Shown: piece by piece, positions 12,001-17,361 of the stretch
How the letters are laid out: every line of letters starts with the position of its first letter
Position numbering within the stretch: position 1 is the first letter of the stretch
Source: a virus
IMG/VR virus record: IMGVR_UViG_3300018423_000070
Coordinates: 1-23,003 of that record
DNA: 23,003 bases
Strand: one strand, 5' to 3'
Notes under the pieces: generated by a model
Seen by the model: the letters and a program-made list of their open reading frames with translations, nothing else
The model's database searches: none
What the model was told of the DNA's origin: nothing
Program-made: the position numbers and the translations under genes

Positions 12001-12142
12001 AGAGAAACCAATAGAAGCAACTAGGGTTTTAGTTGTTAGAAAACTAGGAAAAACATGGCAATTACCTGGAGAACAATTGAGATATGCAGATAATGCTATT
12101 GCAGATTTCATACGTGGAGCAACAACTGACTTACCTAAATAA
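2..12142 (+). CDS. Giant multi-domain virion structural protein (5' end outside window)
   Basis: The frame is open from base 2 with no stop before 12142, giving 4046 visible residues; the ATG at 200 is internal, since the 66 codons before it read as good protein and no ribosome site precedes it. Recognisable parts, by base: aromatic-rich segments resembling chitin-binding-type (CBM5/12) modules at 779-898, 1557-1678, 3044-3190 and 5435-5570; six FG-GAP-like propeller repeats (FG..., hydrophobic-VGAP, GKVxxY) in two blocks at 2777-3025 and 5663-6391; an HGFxxGDxV module at about 3380-3720; two similar GD...G.FS modules at 3878-4010 and 4652-4780; glycine-rich GxGY modules at 7541-7760 and 8611-8830; and a C-terminal series of GDG(S/T)T/VxVNG beta modules from about 9360 to 11400. 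Such very large proteins occur in marine T4-like phages and are called virion structural proteins. A baseplate or tail-fibre-attached adhesion role is inferred from the carbohydrate-binding and propeller-like modules and the adjacent fibre genes. No catalytic motif was recognised. Confidence 0.9.
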   Translation: MIKDQYKRPGLINHIPVDTGGNLLSPLDSGYAKNFVAALSKATFVFGDEAPVETAWRKSSEYPFALMKSWILNQPTKIIGLGFDRLRITRNNANQLVYSDTQKRITLEDLKFPNNSTVSDDTNRIYTSGFVNFIANYLSSNVLSNYEDYQTNLKSVTNQIAFKVGGFTDKTKFNLILDSRTPLNQGNVFIPPENYQVTLQTSSPIDVVTYSGVVIEKATSGYIIRGYDIPSPSFRYYKHQENEKDPLVNVGGVSAGFVEWDQNKRYVVDTIVKFEVTYYRCTTAHTSTSIFDQTKFSKLPSLPTEGGRSAIFRTKFDKVFPQELPYGTLLRTTQEVVDFILGYSEYLIDSGFVFNNHNPNLETIENWKLSAKEFMFWTTQAWDSGALITLSPGAQRIEFKSEYAVVDDIFDTFYDYGLVKADGTKLRKEFCNILRTNDNSFVLTTKNTADGIYAVKLPLVQKEHAIVLDNETVFKDVIYDLAPGYRQERIRVLGYRTADWAGGYNIPGFLYDNATVTEWQSWKDYAIGETVKYKEFYYTATTKITGSETFVNSQWYRLDEKPESRLISNIEYKTNQFADFYDLDTDNFDINQQEIAQHLIGYQKRDYLANIINDDVSQYKFYQGMIADKGTRNVLTKLFDALGAADKESLEFYEEWAVRVGQYGAADGFDEIEFLLDEEKFRLSPQPILLTNTIPEDVTDLIYRQTPSDIYVSPVNYTSNPFPVRYTPDTPLKTAGFVREDDVQYTVKTFDDILTLDHTVLTEGDYIWVTFEKDSWNVYRYVDTPCRVTSLISTESSTSVVVVLDRLTSVKVGDIIGLYETGEEINGLFKVTEVALNRITIELPEDVTLSNELTELTGILTTFVSNRVANLEEANSYAENDIGFNELLWVDSQTTDGNGKWAVLKAGNSFNFDEDLINPTNSNYSFGKSIFTNDDNTLVAVGSPEDGDGKVFIYERVQDGSTAHGTLQFKQVIEPTLNFSSGGSKFGESVSISPDGKFLVVGAPNASNVKTAYKEEFNFNTDYKLGAIVQHKGNLFKSRRTVRGRSDNVVFGTFGSASSWRSELHKIYNSYDDVPLIALGDSPLRDVSIDHILVRAPAAAFEGSNVGDSVYFDWNDISYNYNPISEVAITNINLANPVEITTATDHGFSDGDEVIFTDFPNDGFLFRPFTGNDLFDNSDVNVPYDTIRQYGVKGFENKRYYVKVITSQLVELYNNEELTNRVNGNPTSGLFTGSSDPTRFNGYIRKINKIFDDLYSDVINKSFLTTTVHTVRRKITDVFYVVDPINIPSVSQGDRVTTTTGNADVVYVRNELGRLIIYANNKNGIFSETGELFINDQFRIGTYTRPLHDSVDRSSVLGGYWEIALPTPITPKDYQIVDAPLIEPADGLVLVDVKNNSATDLVNGYTESTARLPYKSTIQNALDVPVTIIAATGLPFQKETDLIRVLSHKSQGVGGSVTEIDVLDHRWVVRLPKNVSDKATTAFSDATKPDPYVGVWLNDIPGVDGTLPDLSDRGFGTDPYSIINETRVPLDLWDGYIDYDVFAEIPLVPGDVIREGISGATAEVAYVQRDLDKGRVYVKNVSGTFSFGDRYFPGLAPTSMFLYKQVGVQLSRFGTTESRQLADDDIGKLAVFGQFDENGTPIPREIPPTLTYAITSTSDEIADYEVKFISGIEYHTWVEERKPGLPRNAIEPSTENNDWFEVDNIPINVQRNASSFVNEGAYFVYEYNTETYNYDLVNGYILPNRESNRFLARHVKIIQNNNFYKIIINSNETHTNDTKQEVSADGRGRLYFVLNGTSDYGTFNWSLGRDPNFKGVYSNTSSYYQDQIVIYNEVFYKALTTMQAEEFDSTKWRVLGDHIDYVGYLPNTSGITIIGDDSSISNLDTTAFGDQFDISDNGRVLATIARYETGDKLIIYRLKDMHFEFAAEFDAPADSKNFGDSIAVSDNGNLIVVGAYKSDDNEAFQGKVFVYKNVSGVYQLQQTLHSPNAELVEGFGLNLSFDGNQLIVAGEASDIILDTTFDRYSERNTNSLTEFNSKFVNNPNSNLSIGETTFDNGFTTYVKKLNDSGIVYLYENVNDTLVFGQRLKYPDFRVKDFGKNIVVKNNSILVGLPGSLVQDNLVGKVAVYNKFNESKIWEVFREPVDPADISKFRGSFLYDTSENKMLTRLDILDPIQGKIPGLAEQELSYKTYYDPASYNIGYAHDKEQYVSWGSEHVGKLWWDLSTVKYVDYHQGSITYAQNHWNTFAEGSSVDIYEWVESNILPSAWDNLAGTNRGIALGISGVSKYGDTRYVVKDIYDSISQSFVVKYYFWAKGTTILPQVEGRSKTGFDVQNIILDPQGQQLKFVTILGDNKFVLYNSNGYLKDKDVAINFRYWTIDNQDNNIHTEYQIITDGFETSRPKKVIEDKWFDSLIGSDKFHRPVPDPALSVKQKYGNMNRPRQSWFVDRQEALKQFIERVNRVLAKELATDNLNLAKLFDAEKAPSTLTGLYDTAVDTDEELRFIGTVRAEQAQIQATVVDGVVTKIDVINRGRGYKYPPKIEITGTGEGLELVPVLNNLGMITSVTIVNGGSNYTNDITLTIRPLTALVRADSTIGGAWSLYAWNSTTRTWNIVRQQYYNVSQYWQYKDWYEDGYSELTSVDFLIDDYYQLNIINDSIGDIVKISNVGEGGWILLEKIVNVDTPDYTSGYRTVGRQRGTIEFLPTLYTQEGGDTELRKILETIRDDLFVDELASEYNQLFFASLRYVHTEQNYVDWAFKTSFIKAKHNVGELIEKTTFNNDSLPSFEAYIEEVKPYKTKIREYLSAYDKTDNTQSVITDFELSPFYDPEIGEIVSPQVQINNGVLSGINFDVTVYPQKHWIDNFTYSVQEIIIEDGGSGYVEAPQIVISGGGGSGAKATAYIGSGSIQSIVVTSPGTGYTSVPNITVIGTVADGGSLPKVSVVLGNKKVRSLTLQQKFDRVSPNYEIFVLEETESFVSSGTELVLRLKYPMDLTRANVKVFFNGTEALSSEYTYKNINVFSNDKTHIHAKGTIILEQAALNGVTITVQYNKDISMLTAADRIRLFYNPAEGQQGNDLGQLMDGVDYGGVEVRSFEFGQDLGWDTKEWYTTSWDSYDTNFDDETFYSDGSTTKFSLSKPLEDGVEYNVYINGIRIDDPNWDGSSKTYLADDGVTVLALGNPNAIMRTITTESSNYEVVNGEYIVSIENIEEFEEYYTTSINNPPKDQVIVIRKSTSDGSFLPEGVGFDSIIQGGNLAYGTATGLAAGDITLDGDGFVTPTTSKGPEELIPGQLHDTLDLKVYDRAADGGSLISTRNYTATSGQTTFDLSILPHNIDSLFVKVNGVLMSSEEYEINYSDKVVTLTTALSQGDKVNISSMAGNGERIIDIDSFTGDGTTQIFVSSALYNPNQQYYITVDGKKAQVTLFEADETYGDLQGYTAMQFVVAPEENAFIYYSLFDTNEDATIQRYSEVLVDRFIGDGSTVEFELTPEPSTRLPLSHNIIVKVDNKILYPGYTQHWYISTSREYVLDRSQYATGSLSPDSVIVYLNGEKLALLQDYRWNYSDSSVTLFDNVGEVGDDLEIVIPESGEYDFNRNTLITVPNAIGTFEPGETVEIGTGDSTVYTATVKSYSTGSGNLVLVGTVSGLVQAIDLDDTIPVKGLTSQASADNISAIEFIEAGDSLILKDTPAENATIDVYKFNKHDIQDIQMETKVNVTRSTLTVGTDDYYEFNRLTRGLVQLRVPALDIAYVWVLLNGEMLTSSVDYRLVKMDNYVQIDRPVKENDVIQVIHFAADKATEKFGFRMFKDMLNRTHYKRLNKNNVYILREPLHITDEKITLTDATGITQPSTELNIPGVLFVEGERIEYFKVEDNVLSQLRRGTLGTGPKDVYEVGTELMDQSTSETIPYRDEMVSLIALDDESTQLTLDWIPTKGVDEFEIFVAGRRLRKNSISAYQFQEIDSEGNLITNIIDADSPEGDITLEPEFTLSIENNTAIVTLAEKPIEATRVLVVRKLGKTWQLPGEQLRYADNAIADFIRGATTDLPK

Positions 12143-12148
12143 ATACAC
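12138..12148 (+). promoter_or_regulatory. Possible T4-type late promoter motif overlapping the giant gene's stop
   Basis: AATAAATACAC matches the T4 late consensus TATAAATA at seven of eight core positions and overlaps the TAA stop at 12140-12142. The next start codon is at 12164, with a ribosome site GCAGGAAG at 12151-12158. If used, initiation would fall only about a dozen bases before the ATG, so the leader would be very short. It is weaker evidence than the two GATAAATACTA sites elsewhere in the window. Confidence 0.4.
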
Positions 12149-12163
12149 TAGCAGGAAGATAAA

Positions 12164-12781
12164 ATGACAGATACATTTAAAGATTTAAACGGAGTACTAC
12201 TCCAAGGACATATTAAAATCCATGATCCTGAGAGTGGAGAAATTCTTATTGACAAACGTAACGCTATTCATTATGAAAATATGAGTTTAGCGTTAGCAGA
12301 ATCACTAGCCAATTCTGGACAAGGTCCAATATACAAAATGGCGTTTGGAAACGGAGGAACGTCAGTTGATCCGACAGGTATTATTACATACTTGACTCCA
12401 AATAGCACAGGAACAAATGCAAGTTTGTATAATCAAACATTTGCTAAAGTCGTTGACGATCAAGCAGGAAATAATACTGATCCAGTAAGAAACAAAATTG
12501 AAACAAGACACGTAAGTGGTACAAATTATACAGACATACTTGTTAGTTGTTTGCTAGACTATGGTGAACCTAGCGGACAAGATGCGTTTGATACTACTAC
12601 AAACACAGAAAATCTTTATGTATTTGACGAACTAGGACTTGTTAGTGCAGGTCCAAATGGTGCAGACGGTAGGCTATTAACACATGTTATCTTCCATCCA
12701 GTTCAAAAATCATTGAATAGACTTATTCAAATAGATTACACTGTAAGGGTTCAAAGTTTAACAGGTTTTAACGAGGTGTAA
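12164..12781 (+). CDS. Conserved-type virion structural protein, 205 residues, function unassigned
   Basis: The gene starts 21 bases after the giant gene stops, with AGGAAG 6-11 bases before the ATG, and ends 3 bases before the next fibre gene, so it sits in the late structural operon. The protein is soluble-looking, with no signal peptide or membrane segment. A run near residues 50-65 (YKMAFGNGGTSVDPTG) and a C-terminal beta-rich stretch resemble unassigned structural proteins of marine T4-like phages. Its small size between a giant adhesion-type protein and the fibres suggests a connector or fibre-attachment component, but this is inference from position only. I do not recognise a named T4 homologue. 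Confidence 0.85.
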   Translation: MTDTFKDLNGVLLQGHIKIHDPESGEILIDKRNAIHYENMSLALAESLANSGQGPIYKMAFGNGGTSVDPTGIITYLTPNSTGTNASLYNQTFAKVVDDQAGNNTDPVRNKIETRHVSGTNYTDILVSCLLDYGEPSGQDAFDTTTNTENLYVFDELGLVSAGPNGADGRLLTHVIFHPVQKSLNRLIQIDYTVRVQSLTGFNEV

Positions 12782-12784
12782 TAA

Positions 12785-14998
12785 ATGGCATACGAAATTA
12801 GATATTCAGACTTTGTTAATAAAGGCAGTATTGTCATTGAAGATAATACTATTAACCAAGAAACTTCTTTAAAGTTGCCAGGACGTAATACTACTGCTTA
12901 TGGTTCTAGTATTGCAGAAAACTTTTTACATCTATTAGAAAATTTTGCAAATGCAACACAGCCATCAAGTCCAGTAGAAGGGCAGTTATGGTATGACAAT
13001 AGTCCGGGTGTTGACCAATTAAAACTATGGGATGGTAGTACATGGGTAGCAGCTGGCGGACTCAAAAAAGCAAATATTGCTCCAGATGCAGAAAATTCAG
13101 TTATTGGTGATCTTTGGGTTGATACAGATAACCAACAATTATACTTATTTGCTGGTTCTGGATGGTTGCTTGTAGGTCCACAATTTGCAGAAGGACTTGC
13201 TACTGGTTCTAGACCAGATAAAATTGTTGCTATTGATAACAACGAATATGATGTTGTATTCATTGAAGCAAAAGGAAAACCTGTTGCTATTATTTCAAGT
13301 GAAGCATTTAGTCCAAAAGCAACAATTGAAGGATTTGAAGGCGGAATACGTCCAGGAATTAATCTATCAGCAGCAAATATAGCAGGCGATGGCGTATCAC
13401 AATTTAATGGTATTTCAGAAAAAGCATTAGGGTTAGTTATACCAGGAGTAACAACAGCTCAAGATATATTAATTACTGCTGCTAATGTTATGCGTAAAGA
13501 CGCAATTAACCTTATAAACTATCCTATAGCAATTAAAAATCCAGAAGGATTGTCAATAGGTGAAACTTCAGAATTAAAACTAACAATAGATGGTTTTGGC
13601 GGCGTCATATCTCATGCTATACCAGGTTCTAATTTACAAATTAGAATGAACCCAGGCACACAATTAGTTGATGAAAATCCTATACTAGAAGCTGTATTAA
13701 CAGTAGACAGTTCTAGAAAAGTTGGTATTAACAAGTCAGGACCAGAACAAGAATTAGATGTATCGGGTATTATTCAATCAGACGAACAAATTAAAGTAAC
13801 AAGTTTATTAGACAGCGGAACTGTTAATAGTGGTAGTATTATAACTACTGGTGGTGCAGGCATTGCTAAGAACTTATCTGTTGGTGGACAAGCTAAAATC
13901 CAAGGTCCGTTAACAGTAGGTAGAGCACCTGATTCAATACCTTTAACAAGTATAGACTTGTCGGAGTTTGGTGTTGATGCTTTAAGAAATACATATAATG
14001 CTGCTATTGTTCCAGATGAAAATAACTTAAGAACTATTGGTACTCCAACTAGAGTTTTCTCAGCAATGTATGCTACAGAATTTATTGGAAGTCTACGAGG
14101 CGAAGTACAAGGTTCAGTTTCAGGAAGATCTGGACAAGCAGATAGATTATCGTCTCCTACAGTTTTCCAAGTAACAGGCGATGTTACTGCTAACAATGTC
14201 AGTTTTGACGGACAACAAGGAACAGTAACATTTACTACGGCGGTTAGTAACAACTTTATTGCTAACAGACCAGATGTTATTGGTGCTGGCGTAAATGCTA
14301 AACCTGTTCCTTCGGAAGACAATGACGAATTTTTAGTTAACAAACCTGAAGGCGTGTTTAAAATGCCAAGGTCTAGAATACTTGCAGGAGTTAAGGCGAT
14401 TGTGCCAGTAGGTACAGTTATACCATATGCAGGTATTATTAATGATATTGAAATTCCAATACCCGACGGTTGGTTAGTTTGTGATGGCGGCATATACTTA
14501 ATTGCAGAATATGCAGATTTACACAGTCTTATACAGTGGTCATTTTTATCAAAGAGTTTAGTACAACAAGCAGGATTTGATCCAGAAAAATATTTTGCTG
14601 TACCAGATATGCGCGGCAGATTCCCATTAGGTGCAGATATTATGGGAGAAGCTGGAAACGCACAACGAATTATTAACGACTCTGCAGATGCTATTGGCGG
14701 CAACGGCGGCGTAGAACAAGTATCACTTGAATTAACTAATCTTCCAGAACACGAACACGATATGATAAATGATATGGACGGCGGCGACGGATCGCAATTC
14801 TATGCATTTAGTGATACATCAACAGTTGCTAACTTAGGTCAAGGTGGCACAGTTGAGAAACAAGATTTAGTAGGTACTGGTACTGGTGCATTGTATGCAG
14901 GTACTGGTGGTGTATCGTCACAAGAAACTATAGGGCAAGCATTTGATACACTAAGCCCATTTTTAACACTTAACTATCTAATTTATGCAGGGGAATAA
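12785..14998 (+). CDS. Tail fibre protein with C-terminal tail-collar domain (short-tail-fibre-like)
   Basis: A fibre-type protein of 737 residues. Residues 1-135 carry the module shared with the next two genes: L.L.GRN, ENFLHLLENFA, P..GQLWYD at about 60-69, and a second GDLWVD near 108. Residues ~250-330 hold the GLSIG shaft module and the VGIN...LDVSG motif seen in fibre shafts. A segment near 410-430 (NNLRTIGTPTRVFSAMY) matches the IG...RW..VY motif of the other fibres. Residues ~539-615 form a phage tail-collar domain (VPVGTVIPYAG, IPDGWLVCDGG, VPDMRGRFPLG), followed by LPEHEHD near 653-659. The HEH recalls the HxH sequences that bind metal on the axis of T4 gp12 and gp37 tips; metal binding here is inference. 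The product probably forms a trimeric fibre that contacts the host surface. The start follows GAGGTG, and the previous stop is 3 bases upstream. It resembles T4 gp12 at the collar only, so I give no symbol. Confidence 0.88.
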   Translation: MAYEIRYSDFVNKGSIVIEDNTINQETSLKLPGRNTTAYGSSIAENFLHLLENFANATQPSSPVEGQLWYDNSPGVDQLKLWDGSTWVAAGGLKKANIAPDAENSVIGDLWVDTDNQQLYLFAGSGWLLVGPQFAEGLATGSRPDKIVAIDNNEYDVVFIEAKGKPVAIISSEAFSPKATIEGFEGGIRPGINLSAANIAGDGVSQFNGISEKALGLVIPGVTTAQDILITAANVMRKDAINLINYPIAIKNPEGLSIGETSELKLTIDGFGGVISHAIPGSNLQIRMNPGTQLVDENPILEAVLTVDSSRKVGINKSGPEQELDVSGIIQSDEQIKVTSLLDSGTVNSGSIITTGGAGIAKNLSVGGQAKIQGPLTVGRAPDSIPLTSIDLSEFGVDALRNTYNAAIVPDENNLRTIGTPTRVFSAMYATEFIGSLRGEVQGSVSGRSGQADRLSSPTVFQVTGDVTANNVSFDGQQGTVTFTTAVSNNFIANRPDVIGAGVNAKPVPSEDNDEFLVNKPEGVFKMPRSRILAGVKAIVPVGTVIPYAGIINDIEIPIPDGWLVCDGGIYLIAEYADLHSLIQWSFLSKSLVQQAGFDPEKYFAVPDMRGRFPLGADIMGEAGNAQRIINDSADAIGGNGGVEQVSLELTNLPEHEHDMINDMDGGDGSQFYAFSDTSTVANLGQGGTVEKQDLVGTGTGALYAGTGGVSSQETIGQAFDTLSPFLTLNYLIYAGE

Positions 14999-15003
14999 AA
15001 TAA

Positions 15004-17307
15004 ATGGCTTACAAACTTAACAAAACCGACGGAACACTACTAACAGAATTAGTAGACGGTCAAATAGATACTACTTCCTGCGATTTAACTCTTATAGGTA
15101 GAAACTACGTTGGATTTGGAGAAGCATTCAACGAGAATCTTATTAAGTTATTAGAAAACTTTGCAAGCACTTCGCCTCCAGCAACGCCAATTGTTGGACA
15201 AGTATGGTATGATAGATCTGAAGCAAGACTTAAAGTTTATGACGGAAGTGGTTTTAAAGCAAGTGGTCCTATTATAAGTAATACTCAACCAGATATGGTT
15301 GCAGGTGATATTTGGATCAATAACTCTACAAACCAGTTACACTTTTATGATGGCACAGGTGATCCTATACTAGTAGGTCCTGCATATACAGATGCCCAAG
15401 GAACTAGTGGTTATGTAGTAGATACAGTTAGAGGTAAAGATGGTCAAGACAGAACAGTAGTAAAACTTTTAATTGCAAATACTCCTGTTGCACTATTAAG
15501 TAATATAAACTTTGAACCATCATTATCAGAACAATCAAGATTACGTATTACTGGAAGAATTTTAAAAGGCTATAACATTATTGATTCTGATAACTTTGTA
15601 TTTTACGGAGTTTCAAATGCAGCAGAATCACTTATTACAAATGACCTTGACAGTAACGGAAACAGAATTAGAAAATCTGCATCGCAATTTTTGTTCTCAG
15701 ATGCAAATAGTACTACAACAGGTACAATTTTTATTCAAAACTCAAATGGTTTAACTATAGGTAGAACAGGAGAAGCAAGATTTCAAGCAACTGACGAAGT
15801 AACTTCTATAATACTTACAGGTAAAGATGATAAGTTTAGAGTTAATATGTTAGGCGATTCAGAATATGATGCTTTTGTATTAACTTCAAATAATAGACGT
15901 GCTGGTATTAATATGGATTTAGGCTCTGTTCCTAGAGCAACACTAGATGTAAACGGCGATACTATTATTCGAGGAAACTTAACAGTTGAAGGTAACCAAA
16001 CAGTACTTGAAACTTCAACACTAACTGTTGATGATTATAATCTTGAATTAGGACATGCTGATACTGTAATTACCTTAAACAGTCCAATGAATGCTACTAT
16101 TGCAGCATTGTTAACAGAGAATGAATTAATTACAGAATCAAATACTAATGCACAAGGTAGATTTAAATCTATATCAGATGATTTACTAACACTATATTTA
16201 GAACCAGTTAGTGGATCCTTTAGTGAAGGTTTATCAAATAGATTAACAGCAGCATCAGCAGGAATTTTGTTAAGAGAAGAACCTATTGGTACAGAAGCAT
16301 ATGTAGCTTCAGCTGTACAAAGATCTGATGTTACTGCTAACGGCGCCGGTGTTATTATTAAAGGTACTCCTGCTGTATCTAATGAATATGACAAGTATTT
16401 AAAATGGATCAATAACGCTTACGATGATCAATGGGAATCAAGTGAAAACTTTGCACTTGCTGAAGATAAAGCATTTAAGATTATAGATAGAGTTTCTAAT
16501 AATCCAAGAGTGATGATAGAACAAACATCTGCACCTGATACATATTTTGAATTAGGTGTAAACATTGAAGTAGCATCAGGATTAAGAGACGTTGGTATTT
16601 TAGATAGAGTAAGAGTTGGTGAGCCAGGTACTACTAGAATTTTAATTGACGAAGTTACAGCATACGGAGCAACATTACCTACGATACAAGCACCGATAGA
16701 TGGATTGCGTATAGATAGTGCAGACACTATAACTGTTACTAATGCTGGTAATGATGTTAAAATTACTGGTGTTGCAACAACAAACTACACTACAGGTGCA
16801 TTAAGTGATGCTGCTAACAAAGATTACGTTGATACACAAATGGAAAGTAATACTGTTGCACTTGCACTTGATGTAACAGACATGCCACAAACTGGATTTA
16901 ACAGTTTAAATGAACAAATTATAGATATTTTAGATTTCTTGCACCCAGCAGCAGAAAAAAGACTTAATACATTTGCTAGAGTACATACTACTTCTTTTAG
17001 AGGTCAAGTTTCTAATATTGATATATCAAATACAATTAGTACAACAAAGATTGGTGCAGATTTTAGTGACATTAATACTATTGAACCATATGGTACACCA
17101 CCAACAAATGGTGGTTCGGCAAACCAACAATTAGTTCAAGATATTGGATTTACTGGCACTACTTCAGGTGATGTTACCCTTAAAGCAGATGATGGCGGCT
17201 CACCGGCACAAACAACTCGCGTAAAACGCTTTTACAAAGTTATCGATAACGGCGGGACGTATGAATGGCAAGCATCTGCTACAGGACCAAACGGTGAAAC
17301 ACCGTAA
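15004..17307 (+). CDS. Fibre-like structural protein, second paralogue, 767 residues
   Basis: The N-terminal ~135 residues are homologous to the flanking fibre genes: LTLIGRNYVGFGE, NENLIKLLENFA, PIVGQVWYD, then GDIWIN...QLHFYDG and LVGPAY. A GLTIG module starts near residue 249, followed by RAGIN...LDVNGDTIIRG and then GNLTVEGNQTVLETSTL at about 325-345. That last motif is typical of marine phage fibre shafts. Unlike its neighbours it has no collar domain and no DLAEMY-type terminal domain; it ends in a short beta-rich stretch (RVKRFYKVIDNGG). It may be a proximal shaft, a heteromeric partner or a fibre carrying another tip. The start lies 5 bases after the preceding stop, with AGGGGAA overlapping that stop, so translation is probably coupled. 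Confidence 0.87.
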   Translation: MAYKLNKTDGTLLTELVDGQIDTTSCDLTLIGRNYVGFGEAFNENLIKLLENFASTSPPATPIVGQVWYDRSEARLKVYDGSGFKASGPIISNTQPDMVAGDIWINNSTNQLHFYDGTGDPILVGPAYTDAQGTSGYVVDTVRGKDGQDRTVVKLLIANTPVALLSNINFEPSLSEQSRLRITGRILKGYNIIDSDNFVFYGVSNAAESLITNDLDSNGNRIRKSASQFLFSDANSTTTGTIFIQNSNGLTIGRTGEARFQATDEVTSIILTGKDDKFRVNMLGDSEYDAFVLTSNNRRAGINMDLGSVPRATLDVNGDTIIRGNLTVEGNQTVLETSTLTVDDYNLELGHADTVITLNSPMNATIAALLTENELITESNTNAQGRFKSISDDLLTLYLEPVSGSFSEGLSNRLTAASAGILLREEPIGTEAYVASAVQRSDVTANGAGVIIKGTPAVSNEYDKYLKWINNAYDDQWESSENFALAEDKAFKIIDRVSNNPRVMIEQTSAPDTYFELGVNIEVASGLRDVGILDRVRVGEPGTTRILIDEVTAYGATLPTIQAPIDGLRIDSADTITVTNAGNDVKITGVATTNYTTGALSDAANKDYVDTQMESNTVALALDVTDMPQTGFNSLNEQIIDILDFLHPAAEKRLNTFARVHTTSFRGQVSNIDISNTISTTKIGADFSDINTIEPYGTPPTNGGSANQQLVQDIGFTGTTSGDVTLKADDGGSPAQTTRVKRFYKVIDNGGTYEWQASATGPNGETP

Positions 17308-17324
17308 CGAAATTAAAAGGGAAA

Positions 17325-17345
17325 TACGATAAATACTATATCGTA
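17325..17345 (+). promoter_or_regulatory. T4-type late promoter motif inside a 7-bp perfect hairpin
   Basis: GATAAATACTA at 17328-17338 matches the extended T4 late promoter (TATAAATACTAT) except for its first base, and recurs identically before the minus-strand fibre gene. The motif lies in an inverted repeat: TACGATA at 17325-17331 and TATCGTA at 17339-17345, separated by seven bases. A transcript starting near 17341-17343 would include the ribosome site AGGGGA (17348-17353) and the ATG at 17362. The gap to the previous gene (54 bases) is the largest among the plus-strand genes, which fits a separate promoter. Confidence 0.6.
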
Positions 17346-17361
17346 ATAGGGGAAGTAACGA

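Noticed and set aside
13774-14703. A 309-residue open frame on the minus strand inside the 737-residue fibre gene
   Set aside because: The plus-strand frame encodes clear shaft and collar motifs here; the antisense product is rich in P, S and L and has no recognisable domain or start signal.
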